Assembly: GCA_014380515.1 (NCBI GenBank)
Contig: JACMJS010000048.1
Span: forward strand, 1-35,169
DNA from: Chlorobiales bacterium
GTDB lineage: Bacteria > Bacteroidota > Chlorobiia > Chlorobiales > JACMJS01
Length of the DNA stretch: 35,169 bases
Direction of reading: 5' to 3'
Shown: positions 8,155 through 16,518 of the stretch, in pieces
Layout: each line of letters begins with the position of its first letter
How positions within the stretch are numbered: the first letter of the stretch is position 1
Program-made: the position numbers and the translations under genes
The notes under the pieces: generated by a model
What the model saw: the letters and a program-made list of their open reading frames with translations, nothing else
Database searches by the model: none
What the model was told of the DNA's origin: nothing

Positions 8155-8967
8155 ATGCGTCATCCACTTTTTTTCCGGCGGCTTGCGGTCGTTTCGATTG
8201 TGCTTTTGACGATTGCACACGCAACCGTTGCCGGAGCGTGGTTTTCCGGCATCACCGGACGAACGAAGAAGAACAGCTCCGGCTGTACCTGTCATGGCAC
8301 GGTCAGTGCGGCGGCGGCGGTTACGGCATCCATTTCGGGACCCGCTTCACTTGCGGCGGGCGAGACGGCGACTTACACGCTCACGGTTTCCGGCGGTCCG
8401 GCGGTGAAAGCGGGTGTGAACATCGCAACGATCAACGGCGAGCTGGGTACAGTTTCGACGGAGCTTCAAAAACTGAGCAATGAACTCACGCACGTCGGCG
8501 GCGTCCCGATTGCGTTTTCAGGCGGGAGCGCGAGCGTACAATTTTCTTACACTGCGCCCTCCACCGCAGGCAGCGATACGATTTACGCCAACGGCAACAG
8601 CACCAATGATGACGGCGGCAACTACGGCGATGAGTGGAACTTCGCGCCGAACTTTCCGATTACGGTCGGCACGAGCGGGGCGGCGGACGAGGCTGCTTCG
8701 TTGCGCGAATTCCAATTGAAGCAGAATTACCCGAATCCGTTCAACCCGAACACAGTCGTTAGTTATCGATTGTCGGTCGTTAGTCAAGTCGAATTGAAAG
8801 TGTTTGATGTATCGGGTAAAGAAGTTGCAACGCTGGTGCGTGCACGGCAGGCGGCGGGAAGTTATTCCGTGCGGTTTGGTGCGGCGGGGTTGCCAAGCGG
8901 GATTTACTTTTACAAGTTGCAAGCGGGTGATTTTGCCGACACCAAGAAAATGTTGCTCGTCAAATAA
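8155..8967 (+). CDS. Secreted protein with CxCH motif and T9SS type A sorting domain
   Basis: 270 aa from ATG 8155. The alternative start at 8110 overlaps the permease stop and would place 15 residues before the signal peptide. Residues 1-27 are a signal peptide ending TVAGA. A short segment GRTKKNSSGCTCHG follows, then ~120 residues of beta-rich sequence (VTASISGPASLAAGETATYT), resembling the 'choice-of-anchor V'/Reeler-like domains of Bacteroidota, where the first part usually carries CxxCH. The last ~85 residues are a type IX secretion C-terminal signal: LKQNYPNPFNPNTVVSYRL, LKVFDVSGKEVATLV, GIYFYKLQAGDF, KKMLLVK. The product should be exported by T9SS and held on the cell surface or released. 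Inside the sorting domain the codons for VVS occur twice on the repeat word GTCGTTAGT. Confidence 0.85.
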   Translation: MRHPLFFRRLAVVSIVLLTIAHATVAGAWFSGITGRTKKNSSGCTCHGTVSAAAAVTASISGPASLAAGETATYTLTVSGGPAVKAGVNIATINGELGTVSTELQKLSNELTHVGGVPIAFSGGSASVQFSYTAPSTAGSDTIYANGNSTNDDGGNYGDEWNFAPNFPITVGTSGAADEAASLREFQLKQNYPNPFNPNTVVSYRLSVVSQVELKVFDVSGKEVATLVRARQAAGSYSVRFGAAGLPSGIYFYKLQAGDFADTKKMLLVK

Positions 8968-9004
8968 ATTTTTACTTTTCCAATAACTCACTTGATTCCA
9001 TTCT

Positions 9005-9982
9005 ATGAAAAACTACATCTTTTTCCTATTTATTTTGTCTGTGCTCATTTTCAGCATACTTGTTTCCGGTTGCGGTGGAAATACAACCGAAATTATATTA
9101 CCGGGTAGAGCGGCACTCTACGGCGTAGAGATGGTGGATGAAAATACGGCAGTTGCGGTCGGCGCGGCGGGCACGGCTTTAAAAACCACCAATGGTGGCA
9201 TCAGTTGGACGAAATATCCCACTGGCTCGTCCTCACGTCTCAATGCGGTGCACTTCGCTACTGCCGCTATAGGCACAGCCGTTGGAGCTGGCGGACTTAT
9301 TCTGCGCACAATTGACGGCGGCAATACGTGGATTTCGCAAACCAGCGGAAAAACCTCTGAGCTGAATGGAATTTTTATGACAAGCGGCAGCACAGCGGTT
9401 GCGACCGGTAACGCCGGACTTATTCTCCGCACACAGGATGGCGGCACGACGTGGGTTACCATTTCAAGTGGCAGCACCGACAACCTTCGCAGCCTTGTAT
9501 TTACAGGTACAACCGACGGGCGGATTGCAACCAGCAGCCAGAGTTTGCTGCGGACAACGAATGGCGGCACGGGGTGGACACAGCAACCCACTGGTGTCAT
9601 CAACCAGTTTTTCGGTGTGGCCTTCAGCGACGCTTCCACCTGCACGGCGGTCGGCTCAACGATTGTAAAAACTACGGATGGAGGTACCAGTTGGACGGCA
9701 CAAACGAATCCGGCAGGCGCAATTTTACTTTATAGTCTTTCTACCCTTAGTCCTGATGCAAGCGTAGCCGTCGGTGAATCGGGCACGGTGATTCGGACAA
9801 CAAACGGCGGCGCGGTATGGAACATATCGGCAAGCAACACCGACTTTACAATTCGAGGTGTGTCATTTGTAGATGCGACCACCGGCACGGCGGTTGGCGA
9901 CGGCGGCACGATCCTGCGCACCACGAACGGCGGCGTGAGTTGGACTAGCCAAACGAAAAATACGCCACAGCCGACGGAGTAA
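9005..9982 (+). CDS. YCF48/BNR-repeat lipoprotein, probable seven-bladed propeller
   Basis: 325 aa. A hydrophobic N-terminus ends in the lipobox LVSGC (Cys ~23), so it should be a lipoprotein. The rest is built from seven copies of a ~40-residue unit with core T.GG..W preceded by a short basic/hydrophobic strand: LKTTNGGISW, LRTIDGGNTW, LRTQDGGTTW, LRTTNGGTGW, VKTTDGGTSW, IRTTNGGAVW, LRTTNGGVSW. This is the pattern of Ycf48 (HCF136), a photosystem II assembly factor in phototrophs, but the fold is widespread in non-phototrophic Bacteroidota as exported propellers of unknown job. Seven units fit one closed propeller. It is 37 bases downstream of the T9SS cargo gene. Confidence 0.88.
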   Translation: MKNYIFFLFILSVLIFSILVSGCGGNTTEIILPGRAALYGVEMVDENTAVAVGAAGTALKTTNGGISWTKYPTGSSSRLNAVHFATAAIGTAVGAGGLILRTIDGGNTWISQTSGKTSELNGIFMTSGSTAVATGNAGLILRTQDGGTTWVTISSGSTDNLRSLVFTGTTDGRIATSSQSLLRTTNGGTGWTQQPTGVINQFFGVAFSDASTCTAVGSTIVKTTDGGTSWTAQTNPAGAILLYSLSTLSPDASVAVGESGTVIRTTNGGAVWNISASNTDFTIRGVSFVDATTGTAVGDGGTILRTTNGGVSWTSQTKNTPQPTE

Positions 9983-10049
9983 CTTTCTTTATCATTAGGC
10001 TTCTTGCTAAAGTGCAAGAGGTCCGCTACATCAATCAACTGATCTCCAA

Positions 10050-10760
10050 ATGCCGCTGATCTTATTTGCCCTCGCACTCGCGCCCGGCCTTGCAATCGCG
10101 GCGTTCGTTTATTTCAAAGACAAGTTGGACAAAGAACCGATGCACTTGCTCGTCAAGTGTTTTTTGCTCGGCGCGTTGTGCACCATTCCCGCAATCATCG
10201 TGCAAGTCGCCGCCGAAGCCGCGTTCGGAGAACCCGCGGGATGGCTTGGGTTTGCCCTCGATGCGTTCATCATCGTTGCACTCTCGGAGGAACTCTCGAA
10301 GTATTGGGTGCTCAAAGGCTTCGCGTATAAGAAACCGGAATTCAACGAACCTTACGACGGCATCGTCTACGGGGTGATGGCCGCGATGGGCTTCGCAACT
10401 TTGGAAAATATCGGCTATGTGTTGGAAGGCGGATTGAGTGTGGCGATTCTGCGGTTGTTCCTAAGCGTGCCCGGCCATGCAGTCGATGGCGTGATGATGG
10501 GATATTACGTCGGTCTTGCCAAATTCACGTCGCCGGAACTCGCACGCGGGCTGCGGATTCGCGGCATACTGACGGCGGTGCTCTTTCACGGCCTGTGGGA
10601 TTTTTCCCTCTTCACTCACAACGCGGTGCTCATCATCGGCGTTGGGTTGGTCTCGTTCATTTACGGCGTGCGGCTGTCGCTCAAAGCCATTCACACGCAC
10701 ACGACGAACTCCCCGTTTGGTAAACCAAGTGCTGCAAGTGGAACACCAACGGTTTTATAA
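10050..10760 (+). CDS. prsW: PrsW-family intramembrane protease
   Basis: 236 aa with about seven predicted membrane helices. The family's conserved polar residues inside helices are present: EELSK (E80, E81, K84), FATLEN (F115, E119), PGHAVDG (H143), and a later FHGLWDF histidine. PrsW in Bacillus cleaves the anti-sigma factor RsiW at the membrane as the first cut that frees SigW. Relatives in the CPBP/PrsW superfamily do other jobs. No anti-sigma factor gene lies nearby, so the substrate is unknown. It ends 66 bases from the convergent valS gene. Confidence 0.88.
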   Translation: MPLILFALALAPGLAIAAFVYFKDKLDKEPMHLLVKCFLLGALCTIPAIIVQVAAEAAFGEPAGWLGFALDAFIIVALSEELSKYWVLKGFAYKKPEFNEPYDGIVYGVMAAMGFATLENIGYVLEGGLSVAILRLFLSVPGHAVDGVMMGYYVGLAKFTSPELARGLRIRGILTAVLFHGLWDFSLFTHNAVLIIGVGLVSFIYGVRLSLKAIHTHTTNSPFGKPSAASGTPTVL

Positions 10761-10826
10761 CCTTTCGAGAATGTAGCAACATTGACACCGGCACACACGA
10801 CGAAATGTATTGACTGTGAAACCGCA

Positions 10827-13631
10827 CTACGCAAGGGCTTCAAGGCTTGCTGAAATTTTCTGCAAGTTGAGTTTGGCCGTCTCCAATTTCATCCGCTCGC
10901 CATCCAACACGTCTTTCGGCGCACGCAGCGCGAAGCCTTCGTTGGAAAGTTTTTGCTCTACTTGCTTCACATAGTTTTCCGCTTTCTGCTGCTCTTTGGC
11001 TAAACGGATTTTTTCTTTTTCAAGGTCGATTAAGCCTTCGAGCAAAATGAAAATTTCCGAGCCTTCTACCACGCTGCTTGCAGCGAGCTTTGGTTTTACC
11101 GCGCCCGTTTTCACGTCGAATGTCGCCCGCGAAATTTTTCCCATCAATATCTTACTCGCTTCAACCTGCTTTACAACCACATCGCTTGCAGCATTGATGA
11201 CGACGGTTGCAATCGGTGCGGGCGGCACGCCCAATTCGTTGCGCGTGCTTCGAACTTTAGTGATCACTTCGCGCACGAAATCAAATTCTTTTTCCGCCGC
11301 ATCATTGATGTAAGTTTCATCCGCTTGCGGCATCCGGGAAACACTGATGCTTTCACCTTCCTTGCGCGGCACGATGCTTTGCCAAAGTTCTTCGGTGATG
11401 AACGGCATGATCGGATGCAGCATCTGTAACGACGCTTCAAAAACTTTCAACGCACGAATGATCGTGATTTGCTTTTCCCCCGGCGGCGTCGCACTTTGGA
11501 TTTTCGTTTTGATAATTTCCACGTACCAATCGCAAAAGTCGCCCCAAATAAATTCATAGAGTATCTTGGCCAGATCATTCGCCCGGAACTGTTCGTGCGC
11601 GGCGTGATACAGTTTCAGCGTGCGGTTCAGCCGCGAGAGCATCCACCGGTCTGCCGGTTCGAGAAATCGGTTTGTATCCGTTGCAGTATAAGCCGTAGCG
11701 AAGTCCGTGAGTTCAGGAAAAATTTCGTTGCGGTTCATCAAGAGGAAGCGCGCGGCATTCCAAATTTTCGTGGCGAAGTTGCGGCCTTGTTCGCACTTCT
11801 CCGTCGCAAATAAAACATCTTGGCCGAGCGGTGCAAGGTAGATCACCGTGAATCGCAAAGCGTCCGTACCGTACGTCGCCATCACCTCCAGCGGGTCGGG
11901 CGAGTTACCCAGCGACTTCGACATCTTGCGGCCTTGACTATCGCGGATGATGCTCGTGAAATACACGTCGCGGAACGGCACATCGCCGTTGAAATGAAGT
12001 CCCGCCATGATCATTCGTGCGACCCAAAAGAAAATAATATCGGGTCCGGTTACCAGCGTTGATGTCGGATAAAATGCTTTGATGTCGTTTTCGCTCACAG
12101 TGAGATTGCCTTCGCTGTTCATCGAATGATAATCTTCACCGTTCCAACCGAGCGTCGTCATCGGCCAGAGCCACGACGAAAACCAAGTATCGAACACATC
12201 GTCGTCTTGACGCAAGGCCGTCGTGCCCGCAAGTTTGGCGGCGTCGTCAAAATTTTTGGCGACGAAAATTTTTCCCGCGTCGTCATACCACGCCGGAATC
12301 CGATGTCCCCACCACAATTGCCGCGAGATGCACCAGTCGTGAATATTTTCCAGCCAGTTTCGATACGTGTTCAGCCAGCGTTCGGGATGAAATTTGACGT
12401 CGCCCCGCAGAGCCGCGTCCAGAGCGGGCGCTGCGAGTGCCTTCATATCGACGAACCATTGCTCGGAAAGGAACGGCTCGACCACCACATCCGCGCGTTC
12501 GGAGTAGCCGACGCTGTGCGCATAATCTTCAACCTTTTCGAGATTGCCCGATGCTTCCAAATCAATTGCTATTTTTTTCCGCGCATCGAACCGATCCAGA
12601 CCTGAATACGGCGCGAAGCCTTCCGCCACTTTCGCCCACTGATCAATCGCCACAATGATGGGCAAGTTGTGCCGCTGCCCGACTTGATAGTCGTTTGCAT
12701 CGTGCGCCGGTGTAATCTTCAACGCGCCCGTACCAAACTCAATCTCTACATAGTCATCTGCAATGACGGGAATTTTCCGCCCCGTCAACGGTTCAAGCAC
12801 AACCTTTCCAACCGATTCTTTATAGCGTTCATCATTCGGATTAACGGCGATGGCGACATCGCCTAAAATGGTTTCGGGACGCACGGTGGCAACGGTGATG
12901 AACGGCTTGGGTTCGTCAGGCTCACGGTTTTCATTATCGGCGAAAAAATATTTGACGAAGTAAAGCTTGTCCGTCTGCGGCTTCATGATCACTTCTTCAT
13001 CGGAGAGCGCGGTTTGCGAGACGGGACACCAGTTGATGATGCGCTTGCCGCGGTAGATGAGGCCGTCGTTGTAGAGCCGCACGAATACGGCGGTTACGGC
13101 TTGCGATGCGCGATCGTCCATCGTAAAGAGATTTCGCCGCCAGTCGCACGAGACGCCGAGTTTCCGAAGTTGACGGACAATCAATCCGCCGTAATCCTCG
13201 CGCCACTCGCGGACGCGCTCCAAGAATTTCTCGCGTCCGAGATCGTACCGCGTCAATTTTTCCTTGCGCAAACTTTTCTCGACGGCGGTTTGCGTGGCGA
13301 TGCCCGCATGATCCGTACCCGGCAACCACAAGGCTTCGTAGCCCGTCATGCGGCGGTAGCGGATGAAAATATCCTGAAGCGTGTGGTTGAGCACGTGTCC
13401 CATCGTAAGGCTGCCGGTAATGTTGGGCGGCGGCATCAATACGGTGAATGGTTTTTTACCCGCCTGTAAAACCCCGTCAGCATTGGCTTCATAGAGATGA
13501 AACTTCGCCCAGTAGTCCGTGCTCCACTTGGCTTCGACCGTTGCGGCGTCGTACGTCTTTTCTAAATCGGACGCGTTCGGCGAGTTCACGTTTTTGTCGT
13601 CGGCTTTTTCAAATGCAGGTGTATCAGGCAT
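10827..13631 (-). CDS. valS: Valine--tRNA ligase
   Basis: 934 aa class-I synthetase that charges tRNA-Val. Visible parts: the HIGH-type motif PPPNITGSLTMGH (~67-79), an editing domain with TVRPETILGDVAIAV and the binding pocket stretch FGTGALKITPAHDANDY, the KMSKS motif in GRKMSKSLGNS (~565-575), an anticodon-binding helical domain, and a C-terminal coiled coil (~865-930) typical of ValRS. It is full length and apparently intact. The first ~25 residues are a short acidic extension. The gene starts 51 bases downstream of the winged-helix regulator gene on the same strand and may share its transcript. Confidence 0.98.
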   Translation of the reverse strand: MPDTPAFEKADDKNVNSPNASDLEKTYDAATVEAKWSTDYWAKFHLYEANADGVLQAGKKPFTVLMPPPNITGSLTMGHVLNHTLQDIFIRYRRMTGYEALWLPGTDHAGIATQTAVEKSLRKEKLTRYDLGREKFLERVREWREDYGGLIVRQLRKLGVSCDWRRNLFTMDDRASQAVTAVFVRLYNDGLIYRGKRIINWCPVSQTALSDEEVIMKPQTDKLYFVKYFFADNENREPDEPKPFITVATVRPETILGDVAIAVNPNDERYKESVGKVVLEPLTGRKIPVIADDYVEIEFGTGALKITPAHDANDYQVGQRHNLPIIVAIDQWAKVAEGFAPYSGLDRFDARKKIAIDLEASGNLEKVEDYAHSVGYSERADVVVEPFLSEQWFVDMKALAAPALDAALRGDVKFHPERWLNTYRNWLENIHDWCISRQLWWGHRIPAWYDDAGKIFVAKNFDDAAKLAGTTALRQDDDVFDTWFSSWLWPMTTLGWNGEDYHSMNSEGNLTVSENDIKAFYPTSTLVTGPDIIFFWVARMIMAGLHFNGDVPFRDVYFTSIIRDSQGRKMSKSLGNSPDPLEVMATYGTDALRFTVIYLAPLGQDVLFATEKCEQGRNFATKIWNAARFLLMNRNEIFPELTDFATAYTATDTNRFLEPADRWMLSRLNRTLKLYHAAHEQFRANDLAKILYEFIWGDFCDWYVEIIKTKIQSATPPGEKQITIIRALKVFEASLQMLHPIMPFITEELWQSIVPRKEGESISVSRMPQADETYINDAAEKEFDFVREVITKVRSTRNELGVPPAPIATVVINAASDVVVKQVEASKILMGKISRATFDVKTGAVKPKLAASSVVEGSEIFILLEGLIDLEKEKIRLAKEQQKAENYVKQVEQKLSNEGFALRAPKDVLDGERMKLETAKLNLQKISASLEALA

Positions 13632-13682
13632 GATTTGGCTATAAAAATTCGATGTGAAAGTGCGGCAGGTGGGACTGGAAAG

Positions 13683-14318
13683 TTACTTAGATGATTTTTT
13701 TTCGATAGGATAAAACGCAAGCGTCAGGCCGTAGATCGTTTCGCCGTCATCGTGGCTGGCGGCGCGACATTCGTTAATCCATGCCTGAAGGTGTGATTGA
13801 AGTTTTTCGATTTCCGGTTGCGACGCCCGCACTTGCAAGCGGGTAAAAAATCCGTAGGCATCCGTTTGCGTGATGAGTTTGCGGGCGAGACTTTCCTTCA
13901 CTTCCATCATCGTTGCTTGCAGGGCTGAGGACAACATCACCTCCGAAGCACCTCCCGCTGCGGAAGTTGTCACATCTTCTCCATTCCCCATGCCTGATGA
14001 ACCTGCGTCCCCATTGGCAGGAACACCATCTAAACGCACTTCGAAGAGTTGTGGCGACAGCGTAAAGTGCTCAGCGACGGCATGATAATACTTTTCCAAT
14101 GTGCCGCGGTTTTGTTTTGTCTCAACGAGCTTGATGAGTCCCGCAGCGGCCAGCAACTCGACGTGGTGATAGAGTTTATTGGCGTTCTCATCCAAGAAAA
14201 GTGCTACCTGTTTGGTCGTCATGCTTTTGTGGCAGAGTGCCTCCAAGATGCGCATCCGCAGAGGATCGGCGATGGCGCGAACCTGCGTGATGTCGCGCAG
14301 CATATAAACACTCGTCAT
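13683..14318 (-). CDS. ArsR-like winged-helix transcriptional regulator
   Basis: 211 aa. Residues ~10-80 form a winged helix: VRAIADPLRMRILEALCHK, then a recognition region (TTKQVALFLDENANKLYHHV), then a wing (GLIKLVETKQNRGTLEKYYH). This is the HTH_20/ArsR-like type found in one- and two-domain regulators. No ArsR metal-binding Cys-x-Cys is seen. The C-terminal half has a Gly/Ala/Ser-rich loop and helical stretches and is probably a dimer or sensing domain without a name. It sits 121 bases downstream of the PII-like gene and directly before valS, so it may regulate the bicarbonate operon, but this is inferred from position alone. Confidence 0.85.
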   Translation of the reverse strand: MTSVYMLRDITQVRAIADPLRMRILEALCHKSMTTKQVALFLDENANKLYHHVELLAAAGLIKLVETKQNRGTLEKYYHAVAEHFTLSPQLFEVRLDGVPANGDAGSSGMGNGEDVTTSAAGGASEVMLSSALQATMMEVKESLARKLITQTDAYGFFTRLQVRASQPEIEKLQSHLQAWINECRAASHDDGETIYGLTLAFYPIEKKSSK

Positions 14319-14439
14319 ACTTGCGGTTTAGGAAGCAATTGGCTTGCGGTTATCCGTATCAACTTTTCTAAAATACACAAGTTCAAACGATAAACGATTT
14401 TGCGCGTCGATTACACCGATGCGCTGCCGGTTCGCAGTG

Positions 14440-14745
14440 TCAGCCCGCATACTTTTCGCCGCGCAGCACTTCGGCGGTGATGACGAAGGCCGCGGCACCG
14501 AAGTGCGGAAAGTATTCCGCCGCCAAGTGCGCCATAATTTTATCGGCTACCTCCGCACTGACCAGCGTTTCGATGCGGCTGTTTTCTCCTTCCCATGCAC
14601 TTTCACGTTCGGCGTACAGACCTTTGCCGCGCACCGTGCCGACGGTATAGCCCGTCGCGCCGAGGTTCAAAAGTTCAGATAAAAGTTTCGATTCTAATTC
14701 GTCCTCGATGATAATCGTAACGAGCTTCAGCAAAACGGTTTTCAT
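14440..14745 (-). CDS. sbtB: PII-like signalling protein of the SbtB type
   Basis: 101 aa with the PII ferredoxin-like pattern: LLKLVTIIIEDELESKLLSEL, the GATGYTVGTVRGKG strand-and-turn that is diagnostic of SbtB-type proteins, a T-loop region (YAERESAWEGENSRIE), and FVITAEVLRGEK near the end. In cyanobacteria SbtB binds adenine nucleotides including cAMP and closes the bicarbonate transporter SbtA. Here the gene starts 13 bases after the sbtA stop, so the pair is almost certainly co-transcribed. The protein ends at EKYAG and has no cysteines, so the C-terminal CGPEGC segment of some cyanobacterial SbtB proteins, proposed as a redox-controlled nucleotide hydrolase loop, is absent. Confidence 0.88.
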   Translation of the reverse strand: MKTVLLKLVTIIIEDELESKLLSELLNLGATGYTVGTVRGKGLYAERESAWEGENSRIETLVSAEVADKIMAHLAAEYFPHFGAAAFVITAEVLRGEKYAG

Positions 14746-14758
14746 ATTTCGTCTCTTT

Positions 14759-15739
14759 TTAAATGGCGTAGATGGCTTGCGCTATCGCGTGATAGAGCGG
14801 CAAGCCGATGAGAATGTTGAACGGAAACGTGATGGCGAGCGACGCGGTGAGATAGTAAGTCGGCGAGGCCGTTGGCAATGCGACACGCACGGCGGCGGGC
14901 GCGGCGATATAGGAAGCACTCGCGGCAAGCACGCCGAGAATCGTTGCGCCACCCATCGAAAGCCCCGCCGCCTTGCCGAGCACAATGCCGATGCACGCAT
15001 GGAGCACCGGCATCACGATGCCGAAACCAAACAGAAATGGTCCCGCTTTGGAAAGATCACCGAGCCGCCGTCCGGTTACAAGCCCTGCTTCTAAAAGAAA
15101 CAGCGTAAGCACACCGCGAAACGGCACGTCGAAGAGCGGCGACACCTGATCCCACCCGCGTTTGCCTGCAAGCAATCCGATCACCAAACAACCGACGAGC
15201 AGCAGTGTGCTTTTTCCGGCCAAGAGTTCACGCATCACCTCTTTCGTTGATGCGCCGCCTGCCTGCGAAGCCTTGTCCTGCGTGCTTGTGCGGGCGATGA
15301 AGATCGCAATGAGAATCGCGGGCACTTCCAAAATTGTCAGCAGGCTCGGCATGTAGCCTTCGTAGGTGAGTTTTAAATTATCGTGAAAAGCTAAGGCTTC
15401 GCTGAACGTTACCGCCGAGACCGAGCCGTAGTGCGCCGCAAGTGCAGCGGCATTGGCGACATCGAACTTGCCCAGATACCGCAAAATAAAATACGACCAC
15501 ACCGGAATCGAAACGCCGATAAGCACCGCCGCCATGCCCGGCTTCCAGAACTCAGCGAAGGTCGACAGCGAAAGTTTATAGCCACCTTTTAATCCGATAG
15601 CCACGAGCAAATAAATCGTAAGCGCGGTATAAAGTTCTTCGGGAAACTTCAAATCGCTTTTGACGAGCGTGGCGATGATACCGAGCACGAACGCCAGCAC
15701 CATCGGCGAGAGCAAACTGATAAGTAACGGATGTTCCAT
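14759..15739 (-). CDS. sbtA: Sodium-dependent bicarbonate permease, SbtA family
   Basis: 326 aa with about ten hydrophobic helices. It matches the SbtA family (DUF897) through stretches such as SPMVLAFVLGIIATLVKSDL, IYLLVAIGLKGG, AAHYGSVSAVTF and SASYIAAPAAVRVALP, the last two being conserved substrate/sodium-site regions. SbtA imports HCO3- with Na+ across the inner membrane. The cytosolic loop between the two halves (ARTSTQDKASQAGGASTKE) is short. Upstream lies an exported carbonic anhydrase (65-base gap) and downstream the PII-like partner (13-base gap), so bicarbonate uptake is a well supported role. Confidence 0.93.
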   Translation of the reverse strand: MEHPLLISLLSPMVLAFVLGIIATLVKSDLKFPEELYTALTIYLLVAIGLKGGYKLSLSTFAEFWKPGMAAVLIGVSIPVWSYFILRYLGKFDVANAAALAAHYGSVSAVTFSEALAFHDNLKLTYEGYMPSLLTILEVPAILIAIFIARTSTQDKASQAGGASTKEVMRELLAGKSTLLLVGCLVIGLLAGKRGWDQVSPLFDVPFRGVLTLFLLEAGLVTGRRLGDLSKAGPFLFGFGIVMPVLHACIGIVLGKAAGLSMGGATILGVLAASASYIAAPAAVRVALPTASPTYYLTASLAITFPFNILIGLPLYHAIAQAIYAI

Positions 15740-15804
15740 GTTGGTTATGTTTTTTAAATGTTGATGTTGCTAATAAAACTTTTCGCGCTGTGCCAAGCGG
15801 GATT

Positions 15805-16518
15805 TTATTTTTTCACAGGTACTTTCACCGCGTCGCTCTTGGCAAGTGTTTCAGGTATGAGATTGACTTCACCGGTTTCGAGATCATACACACCGCCGAC
15901 GATTTGCAGCGATCCTTCGCGGACGCGCTTCGCCAGAACAGGCTCAAGCGAGCGAAGTTGCTCCACCTGCATCCGCACGTTTTCCTTGACCGCGTTTTCA
16001 ACCGCGTCGCCCGCCATACCCTTCACTTTTTCCGCCGCCGGTTTGATCGCATTGATGAGCGTAACAACGTGGCCGGGGACATCGGGCGTTTCGACGGCGG
16101 CCTTGACTGCGCCGCACTTCGTATGCCCCAGCACAAAAATTAATTTTGCTCCTAAGACTTCTTCGGCGAACTCAATACTGCCCCACGAGGCGTAGCTAGA
16201 AACTTGTCCCGCCGTGCGGACAATGAACAAATCTCCCAAGCCCTGATCGAAAATAATTTCATTCGGCACGCGCGAATCCGAACAGCCGACGATTACCGCG
16301 AACGGCTTTTGTCCCTTGGCGACTTCCCGCAGCCGCGCGGCGTCTTGATGCGGATGCACCGACTTTCCGGCGACGAATCGCTTGTTGCCTTCCATCAGCC
16401 GCGTAAGGGCTTCATCCGCAATCGCCGCCGCAGGTACGGCTGGCTGCGCCGCAAGGGAAAACGGCATCCATGCGCATACCGCCCATATCGCAACCGCGAC
16501 TTTTCTTTTGAGTTCCAT
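15805..16518 (-). CDS. Exported beta-class carbonic anhydrase
   Basis: 237 aa from ATG 16518. A frame extension to 16617 would put 33 atypical residues before an otherwise good signal peptide. Residues 1-~25 are that signal peptide, ending SLAAQ, so the enzyme should be periplasmic. The zinc ligands C79, H132 and C135 lie in VGCSDSRVP and GHTKCGAV, and the D81/R83 dyad is present, so it looks active: CO2 plus water to bicarbonate and proton. It lies first in a minus-strand run with sbtA and the PII-like gene, implying that it supplies bicarbonate to the permease from CO2 in the periplasm. A terminator at 16689-16713 separates it from clpP upstream. Confidence 0.95.
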   Translation of the reverse strand: MELKRKVAVAIWAVCAWMPFSLAAQPAVPAAAIADEALTRLMEGNKRFVAGKSVHPHQDAARLREVAKGQKPFAVIVGCSDSRVPNEIIFDQGLGDLFIVRTAGQVSSYASWGSIEFAEEVLGAKLIFVLGHTKCGAVKAAVETPDVPGHVVTLINAIKPAAEKVKGMAGDAVENAVKENVRMQVEQLRSLEPVLAKRVREGSLQIVGGVYDLETGEVNLIPETLAKSDAVKVPVKK

